22,810 bases of DNA from an uncultured Prevotella sp. GTDB taxonomy: Bacteria > Bacteroidota > Bacteroidia > Bacteroidales > Bacteroidaceae. Shown here in pieces: positions 8,523-16,611 of the stretch. A program made the translations under genes and the position numbers. How positions within the stretch are numbered: position 1 is the stretch's first letter; each line of letters starts with the position of its first letter. A model generated the notes under the pieces. That model searched no databases and was not told where the DNA came from. It saw only the letters and a list, made by a program, of their open reading frames with translations. Where the stretch lies: positions 1-22,810 of the forward strand of contig CAMTJK010000016.1 in assembly GCA_947072805.1 (NCBI GenBank), read 5' to 3'.

Positions 8523-11426
8523 TTATTCGGTGAGAAATTTAAGGATGCCTCTCATGATTGAATTCCTTTTCTGCTTGTCTGTTATACATTCAAAAGGGAA
8601 ACCCATTGTGAAGGTACGATAGTCATTTCCTTTGTAGGCCACAGCTGCGTTCTGTCCGTTTGAATATCTAAGCGCAGCATAAGCAGGAGCCACAGGTAGT
8701 AGAGCATCTGGTGCTGTTGCTGCATAATGTACGGCGTTGAGTGAATGGTGGAAATGTAATGTAGTTCCCATTCCCTCTATTGTCTCGTTGCAATCTCTGT
8801 TGCTCCCATTTGAGTAAAATTTCAGGATGTTTGATATAAACCATTGCTCCTCTTGAGTTGTCATGTCTGTAGCTACATATGAGCCACTAACCAACAAGGC
8901 TCCACCATGTTGCAAATAGTGCTGCAGATGTTGGCGCATGGCTGTAGACATCGTTTTGTAATATTCAAGACTGTGTCCATCGTTACGCTCCAGTCCCAGT
9001 AGCAGGTCGGTGGCATCGTAGGCCGTAAGATCGGTCAATCCTGCTTCTACAGCTTTGCTTGAACAGCTTGCTATGTTGTAACAGCCAGCTGCAGTTATGG
9101 ATTGTGCGTGTGTCTGCACATAATTCATTTCGTTCCCGCTTATTATTTTTCCTGCAAGTTCATCGCTGCTCCATCCCAGACCTGTTTCTGTCTCATCTCC
9201 CATATTGCATGTATTAAATACTCGCTGCCTACCAACCCATCCTGCTGTGGCACCTAGCGTAACACCAGCATCACTGTCGATGTCGAAGCCTTGCTCGTAT
9301 TGATTATGGCGTATTGCTGGAGATGATAGCCTATAAAAACCGTTTACTATCATTATACTTTTTGATGCGTTAGGATTATACATGGCACACAATACTTCAG
9401 AAGGGAAACTTTCTCCGCCTCTGTTTACAGCTGCCACGCGAAAACTATACAGTACGCCTGGTTCAAGTTTTATTTTATAACTGTTCAGTGAGCGTATATA
9501 TTGCCCATTGTCAAAACCGCTGCTACCGATACTTGTATACACAACATATCCGGTTGGCTTTGCTGTCTTCTCTTGTTGGTCGTTTACGGCATCCCATGAT
9601 AGCCTTATCTCATTTTTAGAAACAAATTCCATTCTGAAATTTGTAGGGGTGAGTGGTGTGACTACGTATGAAAGACCATGCAACTCACTTACATATTTCA
9701 GTATTGTCTTGTAGATGGAACGAGCTATGGTGAACTTGAAATTAGGGTCCTGACCGTATGACATATCAGGAAAGTTCTGATGTGATAATATCTCCAATAT
9801 GGCGCTGGGCATTTCAGGAAGTCGTGTTTCTGAGTAGTTCCGGTCGTAAAGGCCTCTGCACTTCCAATCCCCATATTTGAATTTCAAGTCGTTTGTTACA
9901 TTAGTCAATAAAGCATTTGCCAAATCTTTAGAAGCCATACGTGATATTCCTGCGCCGAGACGCCCGTCATTAAAGTTTGTTGTGCATATAGCCAATGAAC
10001 CGATAAGACCTTTACTGTCTTTTGCATATCCGGCATCGCTATGAATGGCAAGTGATAATTCTATTGGGACCTTGCTTCCGCCTCTCGAAGGAATATAGCA
10101 TGAGCCTCCAGCAAGATGATTTGTCATCAGTGAGCGTGTGTTGATATCATCAGCATAGTCATCGGTACCGTTTTTGGAACTGTATATCTTGTAAGGCATA
10201 CCAGCCCACTGTGCATAATATCGTGCACCTTCCAGAAATCTGGGCATACCGCTTGTTTTTCCGTTGCGTTCAATGTTACCCATACCGCCACCGAGTCTTA
10301 TGGCATCGGTTGTGACAATGCCTTTAGACTTACTGTGATTGCTTATAATAATGCGATTGTACTCGTTGCAACCTTTGTCAAAATCGAATGTACCGAGGTA
10401 TACCCATGTGCCTCCACCCATCTGTTGATTGACTACAATATCAGTCGAAACCCCTTTATGCCAAACAGTATAGCAGGCATCATCTATGCTGTTTTCCATA
10501 GTTTGGTAGCTTACATAAACGGCATATTTCCCATCCTCTGGTATATTGGGTTGATAAGAAACGAAGCTTATGTTTTTTCTCTTTGACGTCGTTTTCACCA
10601 TGCGTGCTGTGCCTGCAATAAAAGGATTTTCTCCGTCTTTGTAATTGCCAGAATGTCTGGCGAAACCGTTTTTCCCAGTTCCTGTCCATCTGTTCTTTTC
10701 TCCGATCTCTATATAGCTCACACCGGCGTCTTTGTCGTCATTGTCTACTATTATTTCGTTAGTTTGAAGATCACGCTCTCTCGGAGTAAACACCACAGCA
10801 CCCGCCTTTTCAAGCATAGGAATGAGATAGGGGACAACGATGGTTGGTGTGAAGAGATCTTCGGTCGTGGAAAACAATTTCGGACGTTGCCATCTCCATT
10901 CGCCCTTATTATTGTCGTAGAAAAAACCATGACTTGCCCACAAGGCGATATGTCTATTTGTTAAACCGTGGGTGATTTTTATAGGTGAGGAGATGTTTTG
11001 TGTCCACGGTCTACCTTGATAGTCTATATTCCCCCACAGCATCGACTTGCCTGGTAATTCTGTTTTATGATTTGGCACAAGCTCGTCAATGGTCATCCCG
11101 CATACTTGTACTGTCAGCTTGTAATTGTTATAAGGTTTTGGTAGTGCTTTCTTCAGCCTTTTGTATATATCGGCTGTGATATTGCTTGTGAAGTCTATTG
11201 ATGTAAATCCGTCGTCTACTGTTATATTGAGTGTACGAGCTCTGTTGTCTACTTTATATTCCATCATTCTTGCAGGCTGGGCAAGTGCTTGTCTTTGAGG
11301 CTTGTATTTAGCAAAGAATTTCGCTGCTTTTTTTGCCATTTTTGCTTCTTGCAATGGTGTCTGTGCACAAATTGGTAGGGCAAGAAGTGCCAACATAAAT
11401 AATATGGAATTAAGACGCTTGTTCAT
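8523..11426 (-). CDS. Secreted amidase_3-like protein with inserted golvesin-like domain and Fn3 domain
   Basis: A 967-residue exported protein, signal peptide about 1-21. Its relatives are often labelled xanthan lyase or golvesin C-terminal-like. Residues 155-220 and 455-550 look like the two halves of an N-acetylmuramoyl-L-alanine amidase (Amidase_3) fold. His166 (WASH) and Glu189 (TTED) fit two zinc ligands, His462 (AIHSDAG) the third, and Glu545 (AILEILSH) the catalytic glutamate. Between them, about 235-380, is a golvesin-like beta domain ending in TTDAIRLGGG. An Fn3 domain follows at about 591-680, then a 280-residue C-terminal domain with a flavodoxin/ThuA-like feel (GGALLVSGSYVATD). 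I infer that it cleaves peptidoglycan cross-bridge stems in the periplasm. A polysaccharide-lyase role is less supported. It begins 3 nt after the acyltransferase stop. Confidence 0.75.
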   Translation of the reverse strand: MNKRLNSILFMLALLALPICAQTPLQEAKMAKKAAKFFAKYKPQRQALAQPARMMEYKVDNRARTLNITVDDGFTSIDFTSNITADIYKRLKKALPKPYNNYKLTVQVCGMTIDELVPNHKTELPGKSMLWGNIDYQGRPWTQNISSPIKITHGLTNRHIALWASHGFFYDNNKGEWRWQRPKLFSTTEDLFTPTIVVPYLIPMLEKAGAVVFTPRERDLQTNEIIVDNDDKDAGVSYIEIGEKNRWTGTGKNGFARHSGNYKDGENPFIAGTARMVKTTSKRKNISFVSYQPNIPEDGKYAVYVSYQTMENSIDDACYTVWHKGVSTDIVVNQQMGGGTWVYLGTFDFDKGCNEYNRIIISNHSKSKGIVTTDAIRLGGGMGNIERNGKTSGMPRFLEGARYYAQWAGMPYKIYSSKNGTDDYADDINTRSLMTNHLAGGSCYIPSRGGSKVPIELSLAIHSDAGYAKDSKGLIGSLAICTTNFNDGRLGAGISRMASKDLANALLTNVTNDLKFKYGDWKCRGLYDRNYSETRLPEMPSAILEILSHQNFPDMSYGQDPNFKFTIARSIYKTILKYVSELHGLSYVVTPLTPTNFRMEFVSKNEIRLSWDAVNDQQEKTAKPTGYVVYTSIGSSGFDNGQYIRSLNSYKIKLEPGVLYSFRVAAVNRGGESFPSEVLCAMYNPNASKSIMIVNGFYRLSSPAIRHNQYEQGFDIDSDAGVTLGATAGWVGRQRVFNTCNMGDETETGLGWSSDELAGKIISGNEMNYVQTHAQSITAAGCYNIASCSSKAVEAGLTDLTAYDATDLLLGLERNDGHSLEYYKTMSTAMRQHLQHYLQHGGALLVSGSYVATDMTTQEEQWFISNILKFYSNGSNRDCNETIEGMGTTLHFHHSLNAVHYAATAPDALLPVAPAYAALRYSNGQNAAVAYKGNDYRTFTMGFPFECITDKQKRNSIMRGILKFLTE

Positions 11427-11429
11427 TGT

Positions 11430-11984
11430 CTATATATCACCGACCGTGAAATTTTCAGGTTTCTTTCCTTTAAAATCCTTGAAATAAAGTTTTATTTCGC
11501 GCATCTGGTGCTCTATATCTCCGTTTGTTACAATGGTACGAGTACACTTGATAAGCTTTTTATTGTAATCTAAACCATATAGTAGGATTGGTATGCCTGC
11601 CTTATGAGCTATATAATAAAAGCCTTTTTTCCAATCCGGATTCAGGGAACGAGTGCCTTCTGGAGTTATGCAAAGATGAAAAGTTTTTGCCTTTCTTGCC
11701 GTTTCTGCAAGATTGTCGGTCATGCTTGTATGCTTGGAGCGCCATACGGGTACACCACCAAGTCGTTTGAATATCGGACCGAGAGGCCAGAAGAACCATT
11801 CTCTCTTCATGAGAAAATTGCTTTTTATGCCTTCCGCTCCTGAATATAATTGTCCCAAAATAAAATCCCAGTTGCTTGTGTGGGGTGCAAGACATATTAT
11901 ATATTTGTCGGGATGTGACTCTGTTACATTGGTATTCCATCCCATACGCTTATATAACACCCATCTGCAGAATGATTTCCACAT
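11430..11984 (-). CDS. PlsC-like (LPLAT superfamily) acyltransferase
   Basis: A 184-residue protein of the lysophospholipid acyltransferase superfamily. The catalytic HX4D motif is visible in APHTSNWDF (about 33-41). The second, substrate-phosphate-binding motif is TPEGTRS (about 128-134). A conserved FFWPLGPIFKRLGGVPVWR sits between them, as in the short 1-acyl-glycerol-3-phosphate acyltransferase-like proteins of Bacteroidetes. It is shorter than classical PlsC and lacks an obvious N-terminal membrane anchor, so it probably associates peripherally with the inner membrane. The acceptor lipid is not identifiable. It is followed after 3 nt by the secreted amidase-like gene. Confidence 0.85.
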   Translation of the reverse strand: MWKSFCRWVLYKRMGWNTNVTESHPDKYIICLAPHTSNWDFILGQLYSGAEGIKSNFLMKREWFFWPLGPIFKRLGGVPVWRSKHTSMTDNLAETARKAKTFHLCITPEGTRSLNPDWKKGFYYIAHKAGIPILLYGLDYNKKLIKCTRTIVTNGDIEHQMREIKLYFKDFKGKKPENFTVGDI

Positions 11985-12018
11985 CTTATATTTATGTTTT
12001 CAATTAATATGTTTCCTG

Positions 12019-12046
12019 TTGTGTCCAATCGTGTTTCATGACACAA
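12019..12046. repeat. 7-bp inverted repeat upstream of the acyltransferase gene
   Basis: TTGTGTC at 12019-12025 and GACACAA at 12040-12046 are perfect complements with a 14-base loop. They lie in the 157-bp gap between the 90-aa gene and the acyltransferase gene. No TAnnTTTG box is seen in this gap. The element could be a weak terminator, a processing hairpin or an operator. Confidence 0.35.
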
Positions 12047-12141
12047 TAATCAGTTGCTTGTTATATCCTATATGTCATTTTATTCTACTCGTATACCAAT
12101 CATAGGAATCTTATTGTCTTTCATGGCAGTTTATATATAAG

Positions 12142-12414
12142 TTAGTGAATGTTGTTTATCTGGTCTACAATCTCGTTTATGTCATTGTTGAAACTGTCAA
12201 ACAGGTTGTTAAAATATTTTTTTGGCTCCATGCCTGGCTCGATGTGCGATACCCTACACACGTAGTCGTTACTTAGATGTATTATAGAATGTATCAGGGC
12301 ATTTACGTTTTCATCATTAGCCTTTACGCTATATAATGATACTGCCACACATTCTGCCAGCAGTTCCTCGCAAATAATGTTGATGTTTCGTTTTGTTGTT
12401 CTTCTTTTCGCCAT
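12142..12414 (-). CDS. Small conserved-looking cytoplasmic protein (90 aa), function unknown
   Basis: A 90-residue protein with a strongly basic N-terminus (MAKRRTTKRNINIICEELLAEC) followed by a helical, mildly acidic body. It has no signal peptide or membrane span. I believe similar small proteins occur widely in Bacteroidales, but that is memory, not a search result. The start is well supported by a strong GGAGGAG ribosome binding site 7 nt upstream. The only promoter-like box upstream is TATCTTTG, some 315 bases before the start, which would give a long leader. The downstream acyltransferase gene has no visible promoter, so this may be the first gene of the long minus-strand run. Confidence 0.75.
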   Translation of the reverse strand: MAKRRTTKRNINIICEELLAECVAVSLYSVKANDENVNALIHSIIHLSNDYVCRVSHIEPGMEPKKYFNNLFDSFNNDINEIVDQINNIH

Positions 12415-12728
12415 AGTATTGCTCCTCCAATCTTATTATATTATTATTGTATTGATCTTTCATTTTATGCGCTGTGCTTTTATAGGTATAAACAGCGTTC
12501 TTAATCAAAGGAGAGAAGTGTCTTTTATTGTGGCACTCTGTTCTTCTCCGGAATGGAAGTCAATATATTCACACTTTATTTGATTACATTACGATGTAAG
12601 TATATTGTTTTTCCGATGTATTATCAATTATTTAATTACCTGTTCAACGCGATATTGTTTTCATAACAAGTTCCTATGTCATCTGATTTAAGCCTTGTTG
12701 TACTCCTGATTAGCGCTTCTTGCAAGTT
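12415..12728 (-). promoter_or_regulatory. Putative long structured 5' leader of the 90-aa gene
   Basis: This stretch has no convincing gene on either strand. If transcription starts just downstream of the TATCTTTG box (12729-12736), the message carries about 300 nt of leader. The leader contains an interrupted hairpin: GGAGAGAAGTG at 12510-12520 pairs with CAC and TTCTTCTCC at 12534-12549, with small mismatches. I cannot match it to a known riboswitch. Confidence 0.4.
12422..12428 (-). promoter_or_regulatory. Strong Shine-Dalgarno site for the 90-aa gene
   Basis: On the minus strand GGAGGAG lies 7 nt before the ATG. It is one of only two near-consensus sites I noticed in the window and fixes this start. 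Confidence 0.65.
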
Positions 12729-12736
12729 CAAAGATA
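12729..12736 (-). promoter_or_regulatory. -7 box facing the 90-aa gene
   Basis: On the minus strand the bases read TATCTTTG, an exact TAnnTTTG match, in the typical Bacteroidetes context of TTCCG just upstream. No TTTG -33 box is found 19-21 bases further upstream, so this is a half-supported promoter. Confidence 0.5.
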
Positions 12737-12830
12737 CGGAAAATAATTTAATAGGGCTGATTTCCATCATAAAAAAATATTAATTTGGCGTTTTTAGACT
12801 AATTTTTTTTTAATTCTCTTTGTTTTTTTT

Positions 12831-12838
12831 TATTTTTG
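12831..12838 (+). promoter_or_regulatory. -7 box of the PPi-phosphofructokinase gene
   Basis: TATTTTTG matches TAnnTTTG. The -33 position is a run of T (TTTT instead of TTTG), within a very T-rich stretch from 12803. The start site would be near 12845, giving a leader of about 100 nt. The leader holds a 7-bp inverted repeat, TGATTAG (12848-12854) and CTAATCA (12881-12887). Confidence 0.55.
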
Positions 12839-12948
12839 CAAGCCGGGTGATTAGAGTGTGCTTGTCATGGCTTTGCAGAACTAATCATGGCCTCTTATAA
12901 TTTTAATAATGATACTTCATTATTCATTTAAGTATAGAAATAATATTT

Positions 12949-14592
12949 ATGGAAAAAAGTGCTTTGCAGATTGCAAGATCAGCCTATCTGCCCAAATTGC
13001 CGAAGGCTCTTCAAGGTGCAGTTAAAATCAAAGAGGGTGAACCGACTCAAAGTGTTGATAATCAAAAGGAAATTAAAGAGTTGTTTCCCAACACCTATGG
13101 GATGCCTGTAGTTGAGTTTATACCCAGCGAAACGAAAAACAATTGTAAAATGAACGTTGGGGTTATTCTGAGTGGCGGACAGGCTCCAGGCGGCCATAAC
13201 GTAATTACCGGATTGTTTGATCAGATAAAAAAGATAAATCCAGAGAATCGACTCTATGGTTTTATTCTTGGTCCTGGTGGCTTAGTCGACCATAATTACA
13301 TGGAACTTACTAAGGAAATCGTGGATGAATATCGTAATACCGGAGGTTTCGATATGATAGGTTCTGGTAGGACGAAATTGGAAAAGGTAGATCAGTTCGA
13401 GAAAGGACTTGAAATAATAAAGAAACTGGATATACAGGCTATCGTAATTATTGGAGGTGATGACTCGAATACAAACGCGTGTGTGCTGGCTGAATATTAT
13501 GCTGCAAAAAAATACGGTGTGCAGGTAATAGGATGCCCCAAAACCATTGATGGCGATTTAAAGAACAGTCAAATAGAGACAAGCTTCGGATTCGATACTG
13601 CAACGAAGACTTATGCCGAACTTATTGGAAATATAGAGCGTGACTGCAATTCTGCGCGCAAATATTGGCATTTTATAAAGGTCATGGGACGTTCGGCAAG
13701 CCATATCGCACTTGAGTGTGCTTTGCAGTGCCAGCCAAATATATGTCTTATCTCTGAAGAGGTAGAGAAAAAGAATATGACTCTTAATCAGATTGTAGAC
13801 CAATTGTGCGAAGCCATAGCTTATAGAGCAGAACAAGGGAAAAATTTTGGTACGGTAATAATACCAGAGGGACTTATAGAATTCATTCCAGCTATAGGTC
13901 GCCTTATACAGGAACTCAACGACCTTCTTGCGACTCATGGCTCTGAATACAAAGACCTTGAGAAGGAAGAACAGCGCCGTTACATAATATCGCATCTTTC
14001 AAAGGAAAATGCTGCAACATTCGAAACCTTGCCGAAAGGTGTGGCTCGTCAGCTCTCTTTGGACAGAGATCCACATGGAAATGTACAGGTGTCGCTCATA
14101 GAGACAGAGAAGTTGCTGTCGGACATGTGTGAAGCCCGTCTTGAGCAGTGGAAGAAGGATGGAAAATATGTAGGCAAATTTGCAGCACAGTATCATTTCT
14201 TTGGATATGAAGGACGTTGCGCAGCTCCGTCAAACTTCGATGCTGACTATTGTTATGCCCTTGGTACGAGTGCTGCACAGCTCATTGCAAACGGCAAGAC
14301 TGGATATATGGCAATAGTAAAGAATACAACAGCGCCTTCTGATGAGTGGATTGCTGGTGGTGTGCCAATTACTATGATGATGAACATTGAGCGTCGTAAC
14401 GGTGAGAACAAGCCCGTTATACGTAAGGCTCTTGTTGAATTGGATGGAAAACCATTCAAGACTTTTGCTGCGATGCGTGATCGTTGGGCAAAGGAAACTG
14501 ACTATGTATATCCGGGACCAATTCAATATTGGGGCCCGACAGATGTGTGTGACAAACCAACAATGACGTTGGAACTCGAACAGAGCAAGTAA
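12949..14592 (+). CDS. pfp: Pyrophosphate-dependent 6-phosphofructokinase (PFP)
   Basis: This enzyme interconverts fructose 6-phosphate and fructose 1,6-bisphosphate using pyrophosphate instead of ATP, so the step is reversible in glycolysis and gluconeogenesis. The 547-residue length is that of the long PFP clade. The phosphoryl-donor loop is SGGQAPGGHN (75-84). The diagnostic GGDDSNTNA (169-177) has Asp in the position that is Gly in ATP-dependent enzymes. The catalytic segment is PKTIDGDLKN (197-206), and the sugar-phosphate segment MGRSASHIALE is at 246-256. It has its own promoter and a strong downstream hairpin, so it is probably monocistronic. Donor choice is inferred from the GGDD motif. 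Confidence 0.95.
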   Translation: MEKSALQIARSAYLPKLPKALQGAVKIKEGEPTQSVDNQKEIKELFPNTYGMPVVEFIPSETKNNCKMNVGVILSGGQAPGGHNVITGLFDQIKKINPENRLYGFILGPGGLVDHNYMELTKEIVDEYRNTGGFDMIGSGRTKLEKVDQFEKGLEIIKKLDIQAIVIIGGDDSNTNACVLAEYYAAKKYGVQVIGCPKTIDGDLKNSQIETSFGFDTATKTYAELIGNIERDCNSARKYWHFIKVMGRSASHIALECALQCQPNICLISEEVEKKNMTLNQIVDQLCEAIAYRAEQGKNFGTVIIPEGLIEFIPAIGRLIQELNDLLATHGSEYKDLEKEEQRRYIISHLSKENAATFETLPKGVARQLSLDRDPHGNVQVSLIETEKLLSDMCEARLEQWKKDGKYVGKFAAQYHFFGYEGRCAAPSNFDADYCYALGTSAAQLIANGKTGYMAIVKNTTAPSDEWIAGGVPITMMMNIERRNGENKPVIRKALVELDGKPFKTFAAMRDRWAKETDYVYPGPIQYWGPTDVCDKPTMTLELEQSK

Positions 14593-14617
14593 AATACAAA
14601 TAATAAACTATACTGTT

Positions 14618-14677
14618 TAGCCACGTGTCATTGCAAAACGCTATCGTAGCGCTTGGCGGCACGTGGCTATATTTTTT
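14618..14677 (+). terminator. Strong rho-independent terminator after PFP, abutting the GH25 start
   Basis: TAGCCACGTG (14618-14627) pairs perfectly over 10 bp with CACGTGGCTA (14660-14669), followed by a six-T run at 14672-14677. A second small hairpin, CGCTA-TCG-TAGCG (14639-14651), sits in the loop. The T run ends 3 nt before the ATG at 14681, so the terminator occupies the whole region where the lysozyme ribosome binding site should be. Confidence 0.85.
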
Positions 14678-14680
14678 AAT

Positions 14681-15571
14681 ATGCCCGAATCAAACAAACC
14701 ACGAAATGTCGGTAGGCCGGCGCGAAAGTATCATAGGAGTCCTGTACGCAAAAAAAAGCCTGGTATCGCAGTGCGTATACTCAGGAAAATGCCCGGTTGG
14801 GCATGGTGGATTGGTGCCGGTTTGATCGTAGCCGGATATATATGGGCATTCTATTATTTTTTTGTCGGACCGTTTGGTTTCCGGTGGCGTGCTTTGTATG
14901 GCGACGTTTCATATCCTGAAGGGTATGAGATTCATGGAATTGATATCAGTCACTATCAGGGTAAAATTGATTGGGATGACCTTAGAAACAACGGTATGAT
15001 AGAGAGATGTCCCATCCGTTTTGTGATGATAAAAGCTACAGAAGGTGCGAGCAAACTTGATAATAGATTTAAAGATAATTTCTATCAGGCGCGCGAATAT
15101 GGCTTTATTCGTGGAGCATACCATTTCTGGAGCACAAAAACCACAGCAGAGGCACAGGCAAACCATTTCATAAGGCAGGTTAATCTGGAAGAAGGTGATT
15201 TGCCACCTGTGCTTGACGTGGAGCATAAAGCAAAGGAACAAACACCTGAAGAGTTCAGGGAAAGTGTTCTTGAATGGCTTGATATTGTAGAAGAGCATTA
15301 CAACGTAACTCCGATCATATACACTTACTATAAATTCAAGACTACATACCTAAATGATTCGATATTTGATAGATATCCATATTGGATTGCTCATTATTAC
15401 GTAGACAAGGTTGAATATAAAGGTAAGTGGAAGTTTTGGCAACATACTGACTGTGGAAGACTGCCGGGAATAAAAGGGTTCGTGGACTTCAATATATATA
15501 ATGGCAGCTATTATGATCTGCGTCGTCTTACGATAGGTAATCAGAGCCAGGATGAAGAGAGTTATTATTAG
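14681..15571 (+). CDS. Membrane-anchored GH25 lysozyme-like muramidase
   Basis: A 296-residue protein: a very basic cytoplasmic N-terminus (about 1-38, many Lys/Arg/Pro), one membrane anchor (about 39-62) and a periplasmic GH25 domain from about 84 onward. GH25 enzymes cut the beta-1,4 bond between N-acetylmuramic acid and N-acetylglucosamine. Key residues are in place: Asp88 in GIDISHYQG and the catalytic pair Asp179/Glu181 in PVLDVEH. IKATEG (117-122), AYHFW (146-150) and the C-terminal VDFNIYNG also fit. I take the ATG at 14681. A GTG at 14663 is in frame, but it lies inside the terminator stem. No promoter box is seen in the 88-bp gap, so expression needs read-through or an unseen promoter. 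It converges on prmA. Confidence 0.9.
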   Translation: MPESNKPRNVGRPARKYHRSPVRKKKPGIAVRILRKMPGWAWWIGAGLIVAGYIWAFYYFFVGPFGFRWRALYGDVSYPEGYEIHGIDISHYQGKIDWDDLRNNGMIERCPIRFVMIKATEGASKLDNRFKDNFYQAREYGFIRGAYHFWSTKTTAEAQANHFIRQVNLEEGDLPPVLDVEHKAKEQTPEEFRESVLEWLDIVEEHYNVTPIIYTYYKFKTTYLNDSIFDRYPYWIAHYYVDKVEYKGKWKFWQHTDCGRLPGIKGFVDFNIYNGSYYDLRRLTIGNQSQDEESYY

Positions 15572-15607
15572 CTGATAAGTCTCAGGTCTGATATAGAGGA
15601 GATTTAT

Positions 15608-16507
15608 TTACGCGTTATGTATCACCACACAAGCCCAGTTGTTATCCTCTGTTGATTTTATACATTTCATTCTTAGACTTTCAACCTTGTTCTTTATCAT
15701 TGGAATATCAGTAATGTAGAATCCGCTAAGTATCAATATCCCGTCATCTTTCATCTTTTTTTTGAATGACGGCATATCGGCAAGAAGAATATTACGATTG
15801 ATATTTGCAACCACAATGTCGTATTTTTCATACACCTTGTCAAGTATCGATGCGTTGCCCAATATGGTGGTATATCGGTCTTCAACGTTGTTTATTATGG
15901 CATTGTGATGTGTGTTCTCCACACTCCATTCGTCAATATCGTATCCCACAACTTTTTCTGCACCGCATTTCAGTGCTGCAATTCCGAGAATTCCTGTTCC
16001 ACAACCGCAGTCGAGAACGCTTTTTCCCTGAGGACAGCACTCGAACAGTTCACTTAGCACCATCCTTGTTGTCTCATGCGTTCCTGTGCCGAATGCCATT
16101 CTTGCATCAATTTCAATCCGGATATCACAGTTTATGTCGGTCGGTATGTGTCTGCCATCGTGAATGACACAACGCGAACCGATAATAATAGGAGGAAAAC
16201 CTTCATTCTCCCATGTTTCGTTCCAATCTTTGTTCTCTGCTTCTTTGATATCTGTAATAATGGAGATATTCTCAAAAGGTAGATTTTCAAGAAGAGTGTC
16301 GAGTGCTTCTTTATCAAATAGATCTGTTTGTATATAACCTTTAAGTGTACAGCCGGTGTCTTCGAAACTCTCAAATCCCACATCGCCGGCACATGCTGCA
16401 ATCACATCTTTTACATTTTCCATCAATAGCTCTTCTTCACCATCTGTCAAAAAGGCGTTTGATTTGTTGCATGATTTTATAGTAAATTCTATTTCGTAAT
16501 ATTTCAT
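15608..16507 (-). CDS. prmA: Ribosomal protein L11 methyltransferase
   Basis: PrmA trimethylates ribosomal protein L11 using S-adenosylmethionine. From the chosen start it has 299 residues, close to the family norm. The N-terminal substrate-recognition domain is followed by the family signature RMAFGTGTHETTRM, the SAM-binding VLDCGCGTGILGIAALKCGA, an acidic ribose contact (VGYDIDEW) and the NPPF-like motif seen here as VANINRNIL. I start at the ATG at 16507 (MKYYEIEF). A longer reading frame begins 10 codons earlier, but that ATG overlaps the -7 promoter box and lies upstream of the likely transcription start. The gene is divergent from the Tyr/Trp-rich secreted protein gene. Confidence 0.94.
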   Translation of the reverse strand: MKYYEIEFTIKSCNKSNAFLTDGEEELLMENVKDVIAACAGDVGFESFEDTGCTLKGYIQTDLFDKEALDTLLENLPFENISIITDIKEAENKDWNETWENEGFPPIIIGSRCVIHDGRHIPTDINCDIRIEIDARMAFGTGTHETTRMVLSELFECCPQGKSVLDCGCGTGILGIAALKCGAEKVVGYDIDEWSVENTHHNAIINNVEDRYTTILGNASILDKVYEKYDIVVANINRNILLADMPSFKKKMKDDGILILSGFYITDIPMIKNKVESLRMKCIKSTEDNNWACVVIHNA

Positions 16508-16526
16508 AGCGGAATGATTTTTATTG

Positions 16527-16534
16527 CAAATGTA
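16527..16534 (-). promoter_or_regulatory. -7 box of prmA
   Basis: The minus strand reads TACATTTG, an exact TAnnTTTG match, about 20 nt before the ATG at 16507. No TTTG appears at the -33 position; that position falls within the divergent-region inverted repeat. It decides the prmA start codon against the upstream in-frame ATG. Confidence 0.6.
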
Positions 16535-16544
16535 CAAAAAATAG

Positions 16545-16575
16545 GGAAAAACCTATCTGCCTTTAGGGTTTTTCC
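16545..16575. repeat. 9-bp palindrome between divergent promoters
   Basis: GGAAAAACC (16545-16553) and GGTTTTTCC (16567-16575) are perfect inverted copies with a 13-base spacer. They lie almost exactly midway between the prmA -7 box and the -7 box of the 16612 gene, covering or flanking both -33 positions. This placement is what an operator for a shared regulator would have. A role as an RNA hairpin is unlikely, because it lies upstream of both start sites. Confidence 0.6.
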
Positions 16576-16576
16576 T

Positions 16577-16584
16577 TACTTTTG
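16577..16584 (+). promoter_or_regulatory. -7 box of the Tyr/Trp-rich secreted protein gene
   Basis: TACTTTTG matches TAnnTTTG, and transcription would begin near 16591. No TTTG -33 box is present at the right distance, so the promoter may need an activator. Confidence 0.6.
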
Positions 16585-16611
16585 CATTACGATTATGACT
16601 AATTTTGTAAT

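Noticed and set aside
3400..12414. Polysaccharide biosynthesis locus
   Set aside because: Only one glycosyltransferase is present, with no flippase, polymerase or nucleotide-sugar genes; the neighbours are unrelated housekeeping and envelope genes.
14663..14680. GTG start for the GH25 gene, six codons upstream
   Set aside because: The GTG lies in the 3' arm of the terminator stem and would translate its T tract; the ATG at 14681 is the sensible start.
16508..16537. Ten-codon N-terminal extension of prmA
   Set aside because: The upstream ATG overlaps the TACATTTG -7 box and precedes the likely transcription start; MKYYEIEF is the better start.
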